From: Paenibacillus melissococcoides
GTDB taxonomy: Bacteria; Bacillota; Bacilli; Paenibacillales; Paenibacillaceae
DNA length: 64,000 nt
Reading direction: 5' to 3'
Assembly (NCBI GenBank): GCA_944800085.1
Contig: CALYLO010000001.1
Location: forward strand, 253,501-317,500
Below the pieces are notes generated by a model. That model did no database searches. It worked only from the letters and a program-made list of their open reading frames with translations, and had not been told where the DNA came from. This document shows positions 56,847 to 64,000 of the stretch, one piece after another; position 1 is the first letter of the stretch, and every line of letters begins with the position of its first letter. The position numbers were made by a program, and so were the translations under genes.

Positions 56847-57332
56847 ATGATTGTGCTTCGTGATCTGGACATGAATGATAATGAGACCCTTGAGCAATTA
56901 TGGTATTTGCAGCAGAGCGCTTACCGCATTGAAGCGGATCTTCTCGGTTTCGACCGGATTCCTCCGTTGATGGATACTTTCGACGATCTAAGGAAGTGCA
57001 AGGAAATCTTCTACGGCTGGTGGGATGATGCCGAACTGGTCGGAGCCATCTCGTATGAGGTGCCGGAACCGGAGGTTATCGATATTTGCCGGCTGATGGT
57101 TCATCCCCGTTCCTTCCGCCAAGGCATCGGCTCCCGTCTGCTGGAGCATGTCCTGCAGATTCCGGGATTTCCCGTTCACCGCATTGCGACGGGGGCGCGC
57201 AATACTCCCGCTTTACGGTTATATCAGCGAGCGGGCTTCCAATTTCGGCACGAAGAAGAAATTGCACCCGGGGTATATCTTCGCCATCTGGAACGGGTGT
57301 CGAAGGAGGACGGTTCGGGATGGGAGAAATAA
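56847..57332 (+). CDS. GNAT-family N-acetyltransferase
   Basis: A 161-aa acetyltransferase. The acetyl-CoA motif A is present as ICRLMVHPRSFRQGIGSRLLEHVL, followed by GARNTPALRLYQRAGFQF. Start is uncertain: ATG 56847 abuts a GGGGGG tract, while GTG 56853 lies 6 bp after it; both are in frame. The substrate is unknown. Its end overlaps the mgtC-like gene by 13 bp. Confidence 0.85.
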   Translation: MIVLRDLDMNDNETLEQLWYLQQSAYRIEADLLGFDRIPPLMDTFDDLRKCKEIFYGWWDDAELVGAISYEVPEPEVIDICRLMVHPRSFRQGIGSRLLEHVLQIPGFPVHRIATGARNTPALRLYQRAGFQFRHEEEIAPGVYLRHLERVSKEDGSGWEK

Positions 57333-58045
57333 TCGACGCCCCGAATCCGTGGGTCATTGACAATGTCTCGCTGATGATGCGCTTGTTCCTGGCGATGCTG
57401 CTGGGCGGCTTGGTCGGATTGGAACGGGAGCAGGCGAATCACCCTGCGGGCTTGCGCACGCATATTCTCGTATGTCTCGGCTCGGCCTTGATTATGCTGT
57501 TGTCCATTTATGGCTTTGCTCAGTTCGTCTATGAAGGCAATGTAAGGGTCGACCCTGCCCGTCTCGCGACGGCGGTCATTACGGGCATCGGCTTCCTTGG
57601 AGCGGGAACGATCATCTTTACGGGCAAATCCATCGCCGGTCTGACGACGGCCGCCTCCTTATGGGTCGTTGCGTCTATCGGTCTCGCCGTGGGGGCCGGA
57701 TTTTATTTTGCCGCGGTGGCGGTAACGGTGCTCGTCATCGTCAATCTGTTTGTATTCAACAAGATTGAGCAGCGGTACTTTTCAAGCAAGAAAACTTATG
57801 TCCTTACGCTGGAGACGGATGGAGCTTCTCATTTTCTTCATCAGCTCCACGAATTTTTGAACGAACAGCAGATTCAGGTGAAAAAAGTGACGACGCAGCG
57901 CTTGCTTAATCGTCCTTACGAGGGTCCGGATGTCAAGCATACCGAAGTTCAAGTTGTTCTTATTGTACCCCGGCAGTTCGAAATTATTGCATTCACGACC
58001 CAAGTCGAACAGATGTCCGGCGTGCGTTCCGTAACGGTTGAATAG
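57320..58045 (+). CDS. MgtC/SapB-family membrane protein
   Basis: A 241-aa protein. About five transmembrane helices in the first 140 residues carry the MgtC signature: RLFLAMLLGGLVGLEREQ, GLRTHILVCLGSALIML, RLATAVITGIGFLGAGTI and GLTTAASLWVVASIGLAVG. A soluble ACT-like domain follows (about 150-241). MgtC proteins affect growth at low magnesium and ATP synthase. ATG 57320 follows AAGGAGG inside the end of the GNAT gene. Confidence 0.9.
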   Translation: MGEIIDAPNPWVIDNVSLMMRLFLAMLLGGLVGLEREQANHPAGLRTHILVCLGSALIMLLSIYGFAQFVYEGNVRVDPARLATAVITGIGFLGAGTIIFTGKSIAGLTTAASLWVVASIGLAVGAGFYFAAVAVTVLVIVNLFVFNKIEQRYFSSKKTYVLTLETDGASHFLHQLHEFLNEQQIQVKKVTTQRLLNRPYEGPDVKHTEVQVVLIVPRQFEIIAFTTQVEQMSGVRSVTVE

Positions 58046-58091
58046 CCCCATCCCCGGCAATCGGCGCAATCGAGACTAGACTAAAGTCGGT

Positions 58092-58124
58092 GAAACCTTC
58101 CTGGACCCGGGAAGGTTTCTTTCG
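58092..58124 (+). terminator. Terminator after the MgtC-like gene
   Basis: GAAACCTTCC, 8-base loop, GGAAGGTTTC, then TTTCG. Confidence 0.75.
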
Positions 58125-58215
58125 TTTCCCTGTCCGCCTTACAATAAAGGCAGAATAACGGAGAGGCGGCCCGACAGGCTGCCATCGTGGAGAAACGGAA
58201 AGGAAGTCGGCTAAC

Positions 58216-58794
58216 GTGGAACGTGATTTGCGGAATCAATCAGATGAACAGCTCGTTCAGCTTATTTTGAGCGGCAATGAAGAGGGGATGCGCATTTTGG
58301 TGGAAAGACACCGCCCCTTTGTGTTAACTTGTATTTGTCAAACGGTTCAGGACCGGCATCTGGCGGAGGACATCGCGCAAGAAGTCTTCGTCAAAGTATA
58401 CCGCCGGCTTCATACATTCCGCGGGGATTCGAAATGGACGACATGGTTGTACCGGCTCACCCGGAACCAGCTTATCGATTCGCTGCGGAGACAGAGACGG
58501 GGAGCCGCCGATCGGCTGGAGCCTAACACGATCATAGCCCTTCCGCATCAGGATGAGGAAGCGATGCCGGAGGAATGGGTCATCAAGCGCGAGCGGTGCG
58601 AGCAAGTGCGCCGGACGTTGGGCAGCCTTCCGGACAAGTACCGGACGGTGATGGTCCTCTATCATATGCGCCAGCGCTCGTACGCCGAGATCGCCGAGCA
58701 GTTGAAAATGCCTGTGCGGACGGTTGAGACCCGCTTGTACCGGGCCAAAGCGCTGTTCAAAAATGTATGGAACGAGTCGGTCGGAGCCGTATGA
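58216..58794 (+). CDS. ECF-type RNA polymerase sigma factor
   Basis: A 192-aa sigma factor. Region 2: FVLTCICQTVQDRHLAEDIAQEVFVKVYRRLHTF and TWLYRLTRNQLID; region 4: LGSLPDKYRTVMVLYHMRQRSYAEIAEQLKMPVRTVETRLYRAK. The size and sequence resemble SigW/SigM/YlaC-type factors. GTG 58216 follows GGAAAGGAAG. The next gene lacks the zinc-binding anti-sigma HxxxCxxC motif, so control probably differs from the usual pair. Two membrane protein genes follow closely. Confidence 0.9.
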   Translation: MERDLRNQSDEQLVQLILSGNEEGMRILVERHRPFVLTCICQTVQDRHLAEDIAQEVFVKVYRRLHTFRGDSKWTTWLYRLTRNQLIDSLRRQRRGAADRLEPNTIIALPHQDEEAMPEEWVIKRERCEQVRRTLGSLPDKYRTVMVLYHMRQRSYAEIAEQLKMPVRTVETRLYRAKALFKNVWNESVGAV

Positions 58795-58816
58795 TCGCAA
58801 GGGAGGAATGAATACA

Positions 58817-59494
58817 ATGAACGATGGAGGCCGTAGAGACAAGGAACCACAGGTGGCGGAACAGACGGAACGCCAGCGGATGGATCATATCCGCATGCCG
58901 GATTGGGACAGAGAAGAAGAGCAATTTCTCCGGCGAAGAATGGCGAATCTGGAGCACCAGCAGCCTGGCAATTATCCGCCGTATGACGGAATGCCTCCTG
59001 TACCTCCCGTATATGGAACGCCGCCTCAGCGCAAGAGCAAATTTTTATCGGTCTTGCTATCCTTTATTTTTCCGGGAAGCGGTCATTTTTATTTGGGATT
59101 GATGCAGCGGGGGTTGCTCATTATGATGCTGCTCGCTCTGGATATTGTCGCGATTGTCTATTTCAGCGCTACCGATGCCAGAATTAACGTGCCGCTCATC
59201 GTGCTGCTTGCCCTGATGCTGCCTGTCATTTATTTCTTCAATCTGTTCGACGCATTGCAGAGCACGGAGCGCGTCAACCAGCAGGCGGTATACGGATTGG
59301 GCGCCGGCAATGTGAAGCAAGGCCCTTGGCTTGGTCTGCTGCTCCTGTTCGGCGGCGTCGTTCTGCTGCTGTTCACGGTCGACCCGGCCTGGCTGCGCTG
59401 GTTTTTCAGCAATGCCGGCTCTTACGCTGGAGCGGCGGTGCTTATCGGCGGAGGGATTTTTCTGCTAATCAAGGAATCGCGCAAAAGACGCTAG
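58817..59494 (+). CDS. Polytopic membrane protein in the ECF sigma operon
   Basis: A 225-aa protein: a charged, proline-rich cytosolic head (residues 1-75, YPPYDGMPPVPPVYG) and about five transmembrane helices, including FIFPGSGHFYLGLMQRGLL, a TM2-domain-like motif. ATG 58817 is 10 bp after GGGAGG; ATG 58808 is too close. Located 22 bp after the sigma gene, it could sequester the factor at the membrane, but no anti-sigma motif is visible. Confidence 0.65.
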   Translation: MNDGGRRDKEPQVAEQTERQRMDHIRMPDWDREEEQFLRRRMANLEHQQPGNYPPYDGMPPVPPVYGTPPQRKSKFLSVLLSFIFPGSGHFYLGLMQRGLLIMMLLALDIVAIVYFSATDARINVPLIVLLALMLPVIYFFNLFDALQSTERVNQQAVYGLGAGNVKQGPWLGLLLLFGGVVLLLFTVDPAWLRWFFSNAGSYAGAAVLIGGGIFLLIKESRKRR

Positions 59495-59519
59495 CCGATC
59501 ATAAGGAGTTGGGGCATAC

Positions 59520-60713
59520 TTGATAAAGGTAGGCCGAATTACTGCAGCCTTGTTGATAATCACCGTCGGCGTGATGGTGCTCGCCGATCAATTGTTCGGC
59601 CTGCGCAGCATCCGGCTTCTGCTCGTGTGGTGGCCCTGCATCTTCGTGCTGTGGGGATTGGAGATGATGGTAAGAGCCAAGCGCGGGCGAAGCCCGGACG
59701 GGAAGAGAAGCTGGAAGATCGATTGGCTCGGCATGTTCGCCGCCATTTTTTTATGCGTCGCGGTGTTCATGATTGCCCAACCTTATCTGTTCAGGGACTG
59801 GGTGCGGAGCATTCAGTTCGATTTTTCGATGATGAAGGAAATGAAGTTTGCCGAAGGGATGAAATTCAAGCAGTCTGCCCTCAATTATTCAATCGAAGGC
59901 CAATCGATCCGTGAGCTTGCCGTTCGCAATCGCTATGGCAATGTGTCGATACGGAGCGGGAACGTGACGGATGTGGAGGTGGAGCCGACGGTTATCGTCA
60001 GCAGCCTGCCGAAGGAAGAGGCCGAGCGGCTGGCAGACCAGTCCCGGGTAGACATCGCGGAGTCCGCCGCAGAACATCGGCTTCGCATCGAAGGGATGCC
60101 GGCGCGTTATGCAGCGAATGAACAGCTCGTCCGCATCGACCTCAGCATTACGATTCCGAATGAGGCGGCGTGGAATGTCCAGGTTCAACTGGACGAGGGG
60201 CTGATTGATATCCGGGAGCTCCGCGGAGCCATCGCCGCCGAGACGAAGAGCGGATCGATCCAGATTGCCCATATCGAGAACTCCGTTCAAGCGCGCACTT
60301 GGGACGGAGATATTGTCGTGAAGGGCATTGAACAGGAACTGAACGCGGAGACGGCCCGGGGAGATATCATCATCCATGACATCGAGGGGGATGTGGCCGC
60401 GGACACGAAGAGCGGCGATATCGATATTAGCCGCGTGGGACGCTCCGTTCAGGCGGAGACGCTGAGCGGGGACGTGCTGGCCGAATCGGAGGTTGTCGGA
60501 GGAGACTGGAAGCTTCTCAGCCTGGCGGGGGACATGACGATTCATCTTCCGGTTGACGCCGATGCCAAGGTGTCCGGCAGGAATACATTTGGCGACATGA
60601 CTTCGGATTATCCGCTGGATATTGCCGGCAATCGTATCGAGGGAATGCTGGGAAGCGGGATGCATGATATCGTCTTGCAGACGAATGGAGACCTTCATGT
60701 TCTGCGAAGATGA
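59520..60713 (+). CDS. Membrane protein with DUF4097-type beta repeats (LiaF-like)
   Basis: A 397-aa protein. Two to three transmembrane helices in the first 95 residues resemble LiaF/DUF5668 N termini (VGVMVLADQLFGLRSIRLLLVWWPCIFVLWGL). The rest is a right-handed beta-helix of DUF4097 repeats, with the pattern AETKSGSIQIAHIENSVQA repeated about five times. LiaF-type proteins monitor envelope stress. TTG 59520 follows AAGGAGTTGGGG. With the ECF sigma gene this suggests an envelope stress operon. Confidence 0.75.
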   Translation: MIKVGRITAALLIITVGVMVLADQLFGLRSIRLLLVWWPCIFVLWGLEMMVRAKRGRSPDGKRSWKIDWLGMFAAIFLCVAVFMIAQPYLFRDWVRSIQFDFSMMKEMKFAEGMKFKQSALNYSIEGQSIRELAVRNRYGNVSIRSGNVTDVEVEPTVIVSSLPKEEAERLADQSRVDIAESAAEHRLRIEGMPARYAANEQLVRIDLSITIPNEAAWNVQVQLDEGLIDIRELRGAIAAETKSGSIQIAHIENSVQARTWDGDIVVKGIEQELNAETARGDIIIHDIEGDVAADTKSGDIDISRVGRSVQAETLSGDVLAESEVVGGDWKLLSLAGDMTIHLPVDADAKVSGRNTFGDMTSDYPLDIAGNRIEGMLGSGMHDIVLQTNGDLHVLRR

Positions 60714-60798
60714 TCCTGAAGTTGCGGACGTCCGGGACAGAATAACATTGACAAATCGAAAAAGGTAACCGTACAATGGACATATAGATATTATTTTT

Positions 60799-60813
60799 TG
60801 AGAATCGTTACAA
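60799..60813. promoter_or_regulatory. Candidate Per box before perR
   Basis: TGAGAAT-C-GTTACAA, matching 10 of 14 arm positions of the 7-1-7 Per box TTATAAT-N-ATTATAA. Its place 50 bp before perR fits autoregulation. Confidence 0.5.
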
Positions 60814-60864
60814 TGTAGATCAGACAACCCGAATCAATCATGAGCGTAGAAGGCGGTGGACAGG

Positions 60865-61302
60865 ATGAAGACACGGGTTCAACATGCATTGGAACAATTG
60901 AAAATGTCCGGAGTACGCATTACGCCACAACGCCATGCGATTTTAACCTATTTGATGGATGCGATGAACCATCCGACGGCGGATGAAATATACCGGGCGC
61001 TTGAGCCGAAGTTTCCGAGCATGAGCGTAGCCACGGTCTACAACAACTTGAAGTTGTTCATTGAAGCCGGCCTGGTGCGCGAATTGACATACGGAGACAG
61101 TTCAAGCCGGTTTGACGCCAATGTCTCCGATCATTATCATGCGATATGCGAGCAATGCGGCAAGATTGTCGATTTCACGCTGCCGGCTCTGCAATCGGTA
61201 GAGGAGACAGCCGCCGAGCGGACGGGCTTCTTCATACGGGGACACCGCATGGAAGTGTACGGCGTGTGCCAATCGTGTGCAGCCTCGGCTGACAAGAAGT
61301 AA
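60865..61302 (+). CDS. perR: Peroxide-responsive repressor PerR (Fur family)
   Basis: A 145-aa metal-dependent repressor. [26 protein letters not shown] and [12 protein letters not shown] form the winged helix. Two CxxC pairs for structural zinc are CEQC and CQSC. Regulatory ligands include the His and Asp of [14 protein letters not shown], as in B. subtilis PerR. ATG 60865 follows AGGCGGTGG; GTG 60856 is in frame. ygzB and ygxA follow within 3 kb as in B. subtilis, with a GH18 gene inserted between. Confidence 0.92.
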   Translation: MKTRVQHALEQLKMSGVRITPQRHAILTYLMDAMNHPTADEIYRALEPKFPSMSVATVYNNLKLFIEAGLVRELTYGDSSSRFDANVSDHYHAICEQCGKIVDFTLPALQSVEETAAERTGFFIRGHRMEVYGVCQSCAASADKK

Positions 61303-61412
61303 CCGGATTGTTCCGGAGACACAGTTGAATCATACATGCGCGCAGCAGATTTTGCTTGCGCGTTTTCTTTTTACAGAGAGATGCCAGACTTGGGAGTGGG
61401 AGGAAGGACAAC

Positions 61413-63185
61413 ATGAGTTACCGGGGAGAGCGCCGGGGCGGAAGAATAGGCAATGGAGGGCATGTGAACAGGCCGGGAAGCGGCCGCAAGCGCAAAAAGG
61501 GCGGCTGCGGCGGATGTCTTGTCATTATGATAGGAGTTATTATTTTGTCTGTATGCATATGGAAAGGATGGTCGGAGTGGTGGCCTGGCCAGGAACGGGC
61601 GGAATCCGATATGAGGCAAGTTGAGCAGCCCCTTACCTATAACGGAACCTGGAGCGGATATGGCACGAGAGGACAGGGGAAAGACCTGCTTATTCCGGTG
61701 CCGGCGCTGGATGGCCTGCTGCCGGTCACCTTTGAAGAGGAGAGCGGCACCGTGATTTTGACGAGTCCGGTCATGACCGCTTCGATGCCGCTGGACCAGC
61801 GGGGCGGGACCCTGAACGGAAATCCGAAGGAATGGCCTGCGGCTGCCGTCCGCATCGGCAACACGGTTCATGTTCCCGCATCTGTGTTGGAAGAGCTGTA
61901 CGGGATTGAAGTGAAGCAGTATCCGGCGAACGGAGCGGTGCAGTTCGGAATGCCGGGCCAGACGCTCCAATCGGGCATAATCTTGAAGCTGCGTCAGCCG
62001 GAAGATACGGTTCCGATGAGGCAGCAGGCTGACAAAAAGTCGCCGATTATCGCCGATCTGAAGAGCGAGTCCCCGGTGACTATTTGGGAGGAGAGCGGAG
62101 ACTGGCTCCGGGTAGAGGCGGATGACGGGACATTGGGGTATGTCGCGGCCGAGGATGTGGTGCCGGGAGACGTACATACCGTACCTCATGTGCCCGAGGC
62201 GCCGCTGCCGCGGTTCGTCGAGGAGAAGACGCCCGTGAGCCTGGCCTGGGAGGCCGTCTATTCGCGCAATCCCGACCCGTCCAAGCTGCCGAACATGCCG
62301 GGCACAAATGTCATCAGCCCAACCTGGTTCAGTCTGGAGGATGACGAAGGGAATGTTCACAGCAAGGCGGACCGGAATCTGACCGAATGGGCGCACCGGA
62401 ACGGCAAGCAGGTATGGGCCCTGTACAGCAACAGCTTCGAACCGGAGCGGACGACCGAAGCCCTCTCGACCTTCGAACGGCGGAACCGTACCATCGGTCA
62501 ACTGCTTGAATTGGCGCAACGATATCAGGTGGACGGAATCAATCTGGATTTTGAAAATGTGAATGTCGAGGACCGGAATAAGCTGACCCAGTTCGTTAGA
62601 GAGCTTGTCCCTCGGCTTCATGCCAAAGGACTTGTCGCGTCTATCGACGTGACGGCGAAGTCGGAGAGCGGCAGATGGTCGCAATTCCTGGACCGGGAAG
62701 CTCTTGGCCAACTTGTCGACTATATGATGGTCATGGCGTATGACGAGCATTGGGCGGCAAGTCCTGTGGCCGGTTCCGTCGCATCCCTGCCTTGGGCCGA
62801 GCAAGCGGTGACGCGAATAATGAATGAAGATAATGTGCCAGCGCATAAGCTGGTGCTGGGCATGCCGCTCTATACCCGTATCTGGACCGAAGAAGTGCAG
62901 GACGGGGAGACGAAGGTGAGCTCCAAGGCTTTGGGCATGCAATCGATTCAAGATATACTGGCTGACAAGAAGCTGAAGCCGGAATTTGATGAATCTGCGG
63001 GGCAGCATTACGTGGAGTACAAGGAAGAAGGGAACCTGCAGCGGATTTGGATTGAGGACGAGCGTTCGGTACGGGCTCGGATTGAGCTCGCCGATCGGCT
63101 GGGCCTTGGAGGTATCGCCGTCTGGGCGCGCACGTTCGCCAGTGATGACATATGGGATGTACTGCGTTATCCGCCCGCTTCTTAA
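61413..63185 (+). CDS. GH18 glycoside hydrolase with SH3 domain (spore/wall-lytic type)
   Basis: A 590-aa membrane-anchored or exported protein. A basic head (residues 1-30) precedes one transmembrane helix (about 34-52). A copper-amine-oxidase-N-like domain lies at about 75-190, an SH3_3 domain at about 195-255 (LRQPEDTVPMRQQADKKSP), and a GH18 barrel at about 275-585. The catalytic motif is DGINLDFENV, ending in the proton-donor Glu. YaaH/SleL-like enzymes of this plan cleave cortex peptidoglycan N-acetylglucosamine. ATG 61413 follows GGGAGGAAGG. Confidence 0.9.
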   Translation: MSYRGERRGGRIGNGGHVNRPGSGRKRKKGGCGGCLVIMIGVIILSVCIWKGWSEWWPGQERAESDMRQVEQPLTYNGTWSGYGTRGQGKDLLIPVPALDGLLPVTFEEESGTVILTSPVMTASMPLDQRGGTLNGNPKEWPAAAVRIGNTVHVPASVLEELYGIEVKQYPANGAVQFGMPGQTLQSGIILKLRQPEDTVPMRQQADKKSPIIADLKSESPVTIWEESGDWLRVEADDGTLGYVAAEDVVPGDVHTVPHVPEAPLPRFVEEKTPVSLAWEAVYSRNPDPSKLPNMPGTNVISPTWFSLEDDEGNVHSKADRNLTEWAHRNGKQVWALYSNSFEPERTTEALSTFERRNRTIGQLLELAQRYQVDGINLDFENVNVEDRNKLTQFVRELVPRLHAKGLVASIDVTAKSESGRWSQFLDREALGQLVDYMMVMAYDEHWAASPVAGSVASLPWAEQAVTRIMNEDNVPAHKLVLGMPLYTRIWTEEVQDGETKVSSKALGMQSIQDILADKKLKPEFDESAGQHYVEYKEEGNLQRIWIEDERSVRARIELADRLGLGGIAVWARTFASDDIWDVLRYPPAS

Positions 63186-63196
63186 CAGGTAAGAAG

Positions 63197-63234
63197 AAAA
63201 GCCGCTTTCCCCGGTAAGGGAAGCGGCTTTTCTT
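63197..63234. terminator. Bidirectional terminator between GH18 and ygzB genes
   Basis: AAAAGCCGCTT-CCC and GGG-AAGCGGCTTTT with A-run and T-run on either side. Confidence 0.9.
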
Positions 63235-63243
63235 ATGTACTCG

Positions 63244-63645
63244 TCAAGACTTCGGCGCGGACGCAGCCGGCTGGCCCGATTCGGCCGGAGCTTCTTCGGA
63301 CAGTCCTAAGGTGGCTTGGGCCGGATCGAAGGTCAGGATGGTCCGGCAGAACATGCAGCGGTCGGTCTTCCCGATCATTTTCGTCGGTTTGCCGCATTCC
63401 GGGCATTCCAAGGCGACGACACTTGTCGACAGCATGCCGGCCCAAAAATAAATGCCCATGCTTCCCAATAGAAGAATGCCGCCGAGCACCATGAATACCG
63501 CAGCGAACGGGCGGCCCTGCACGCCCCACATCAAGATGCCGGAGGTGCCCAAGATCATCATACCCATGCCTGCTAAAATAAGGACGAGCCCCCACAACCG
63601 AAATTCACTAAGCTTGCTTGTCTTAAATAGCCGAGTGTTCATCAT
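63244..63645 (-). CDS. ygzB: YgzB-like membrane protein with zinc ribbon (DUF2614)
   Basis: A 133-aa protein. Two transmembrane helices (about residues 18-40 and 48-72) are followed by a CxxC...CxxC ribbon (LECPECGKPTKMIGKTDRCMFC) and a disordered Ala/Pro tail. It matches the YgzB family; in B. subtilis ygzB lies beside perR. ATG 63645 follows GGGAGG; a second ATG at 63642 is equally possible. Function is unknown. Confidence 0.85.
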   Translation of the reverse strand: MMNTRLFKTSKLSEFRLWGLVLILAGMGMMILGTSGILMWGVQGRPFAAVFMVLGGILLLGSMGIYFWAGMLSTSVVALECPECGKPTKMIGKTDRCMFCRTILTFDPAQATLGLSEEAPAESGQPAASAPKS

Positions 63646-63777
63646 GAGCCTCCCAATATATATATTGAAAATGTTTTGCAATATAGAAGGAAAGAGAGAA
63701 TCTATGTAGAATTATAAACATGAATCAAGACAAAAGAAAGCGGATTGGCAAGAAAGTCGAAAAAGCGTGGGATTCAT

Positions 63778-64000
63778 ATGAAGCAAGCAATTGACAAGGT
63801 CAAGTTGGAGCAATGGATGAAAGCGCCGCACATTCAAGGCGTTCTTCAGTTGATCCCTGACACGAGGAAGCTGGCAGTACAGGAATACAACAGGTGTGAT
63901 CGCCTGTATATCGTTATCGATGAACAGTGTCCGTCTTCTCCCTTCCACACGCAGACGGAGCAGGATTGCTCCATTACGCAGTGGATTTTCATCCATCCGG
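63778..64000 (+). CDS. ygxA: Nucleotidyltransferase-like protein, partial (YgxA-like)
   Basis: Runs off the window. The first 74 residues begin MKQAIDKVKLEQWMKAPHI and continue with QLIPDTRKLAVQEYNRCDRLYIVIDE. Position after ygzB, and divergence from it, match the perR-ygzB-ygxA neighbourhood of B. subtilis, where YgxA is a nucleotidyltransferase-like protein. The ribosome binding site is weak (GTGGG). A 24-codon open frame starting ATGAATCAAG at about 63720 ends across this start and may couple translation. Confidence 0.65.
   Translation, partial: MKQAIDKVKLEQWMKAPHIQGVLQLIPDTRKLAVQEYNRCDRLYIVIDEQCPSSPFHTQTEQDCSITQWIFIHP

Noticed and set aside
58092-58160. ECF autoregulatory promoter (TGAAAC near 58091)
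   Set aside because: The TGAAAC belongs to the arm of a clear terminator and no CGT-type -10 lies 16-17 bp downstream.
61371-63008. 545-aa minus-strand open frame
   Set aside because: Antisense shadow of the GH18 gene; composition is that of a reversed coding strand.
63720-63793. 24-codon open frame before ygxA as a gene
   Set aside because: No ribosome binding site; it may only couple translation and is mentioned under ygxA.

Overview
The window looks like the chromosome of a spore-forming, GC-rich Firmicute, most probably a Paenibacillus or close relative. The reasons are strong AGGAGG-type ribosome binding sites with frequent GTG/TTG starts, a gatCAB operon, the gene order perR-ygzB-ygxA known from Bacillus subtilis, a YyaC-type spore protein, a complete SigB partner-switching locus, and many Bacillales housekeeping families (TcyP, CutC, DUF1128, YtxH, YtxG, YpmS-like). 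Species is not determined. I see no rRNA, tRNA, CRISPR array or prophage.

Layout. 0-2.3 kb: a serine hydrolase with an unusual C-terminal tail, then a seven-unit array of ~57-bp intergenic repeats. 2.4-12 kb: an IclR regulator and an eight-gene peptide-uptake operon (two permeases, binding lipoprotein, M20 hydrolase, two ATPases, DUF1177 protein, AroM-like protein). 12-14.4 kb: more copies of the repeat, and an IS1182-family element that can be shown to have split a palindromic intergenic repeat. 14.5-24 kb: secreted GH8 glucanase/chitosanase, a GT2-GtrA-polytopic membrane protein cluster, a possible 49-aa coupled peptide with a radical SAM/SPASM enzyme, an SH3-like secreted protein, a YpmS-like protein, the cystine transporter TcyP and a DUF1328 peptide.

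24-34.4 kb: the most coherent system in the window. A response-regulator PP2C phosphatase (RsbY-like), a 1141-aa hybrid histidine kinase (RsbK-like), a CheR-type methyltransferase (RsbM-like), a second cytosolic REC-histidine kinase, then rsbV, rsbW and sigB. It is flanked by stress-type genes (ytxG-like, ytxH-like, DUF1328). Several neighbours carry upstream sequences of the form GTTT-N-GG that resemble SigB promoters, suggesting a local SigB regulon.

34.4-45 kb: PAP2 phosphatase, asparaginase, CutC, DUF1128, a YyaC gene with an in-frame TGA at an expected cysteine position, a 31-aa holin-like toxin candidate, an alpha/beta hydrolase, a DUF6483 protein, a frameshifted PilZ gene, a secreted Ig-like protein and an O-antigen-ligase-like protein. 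45-47.7 kb: an AT-rich, decaying island with a truncated ORF, two frameshifted secreted-protein genes and a transposase scrap. 47.3-52.4 kb: cupredoxin, DedA, thioredoxin-like, metallo-hydrolase, M24 peptidase. 52.5-53.4 kb: a repeat-filled gap. 53.4-64 kb: gatCAB, GNAT, MgtC, an ECF sigma factor with two membrane proteins, perR with a candidate Per box, a GH18 enzyme, ygzB, and the start of ygxA.

How the parts relate: the 2.4-12 kb operon forms one import-and-degrade unit; the 25-33.5 kb locus forms one signal chain from membrane sensor to sigma factor; gatCAB makes Gln-tRNA(Gln) by amidation. Six genes carry an in-frame stop or single-base frameshift or other damage, so either local decay or sequence error should be kept in mind.
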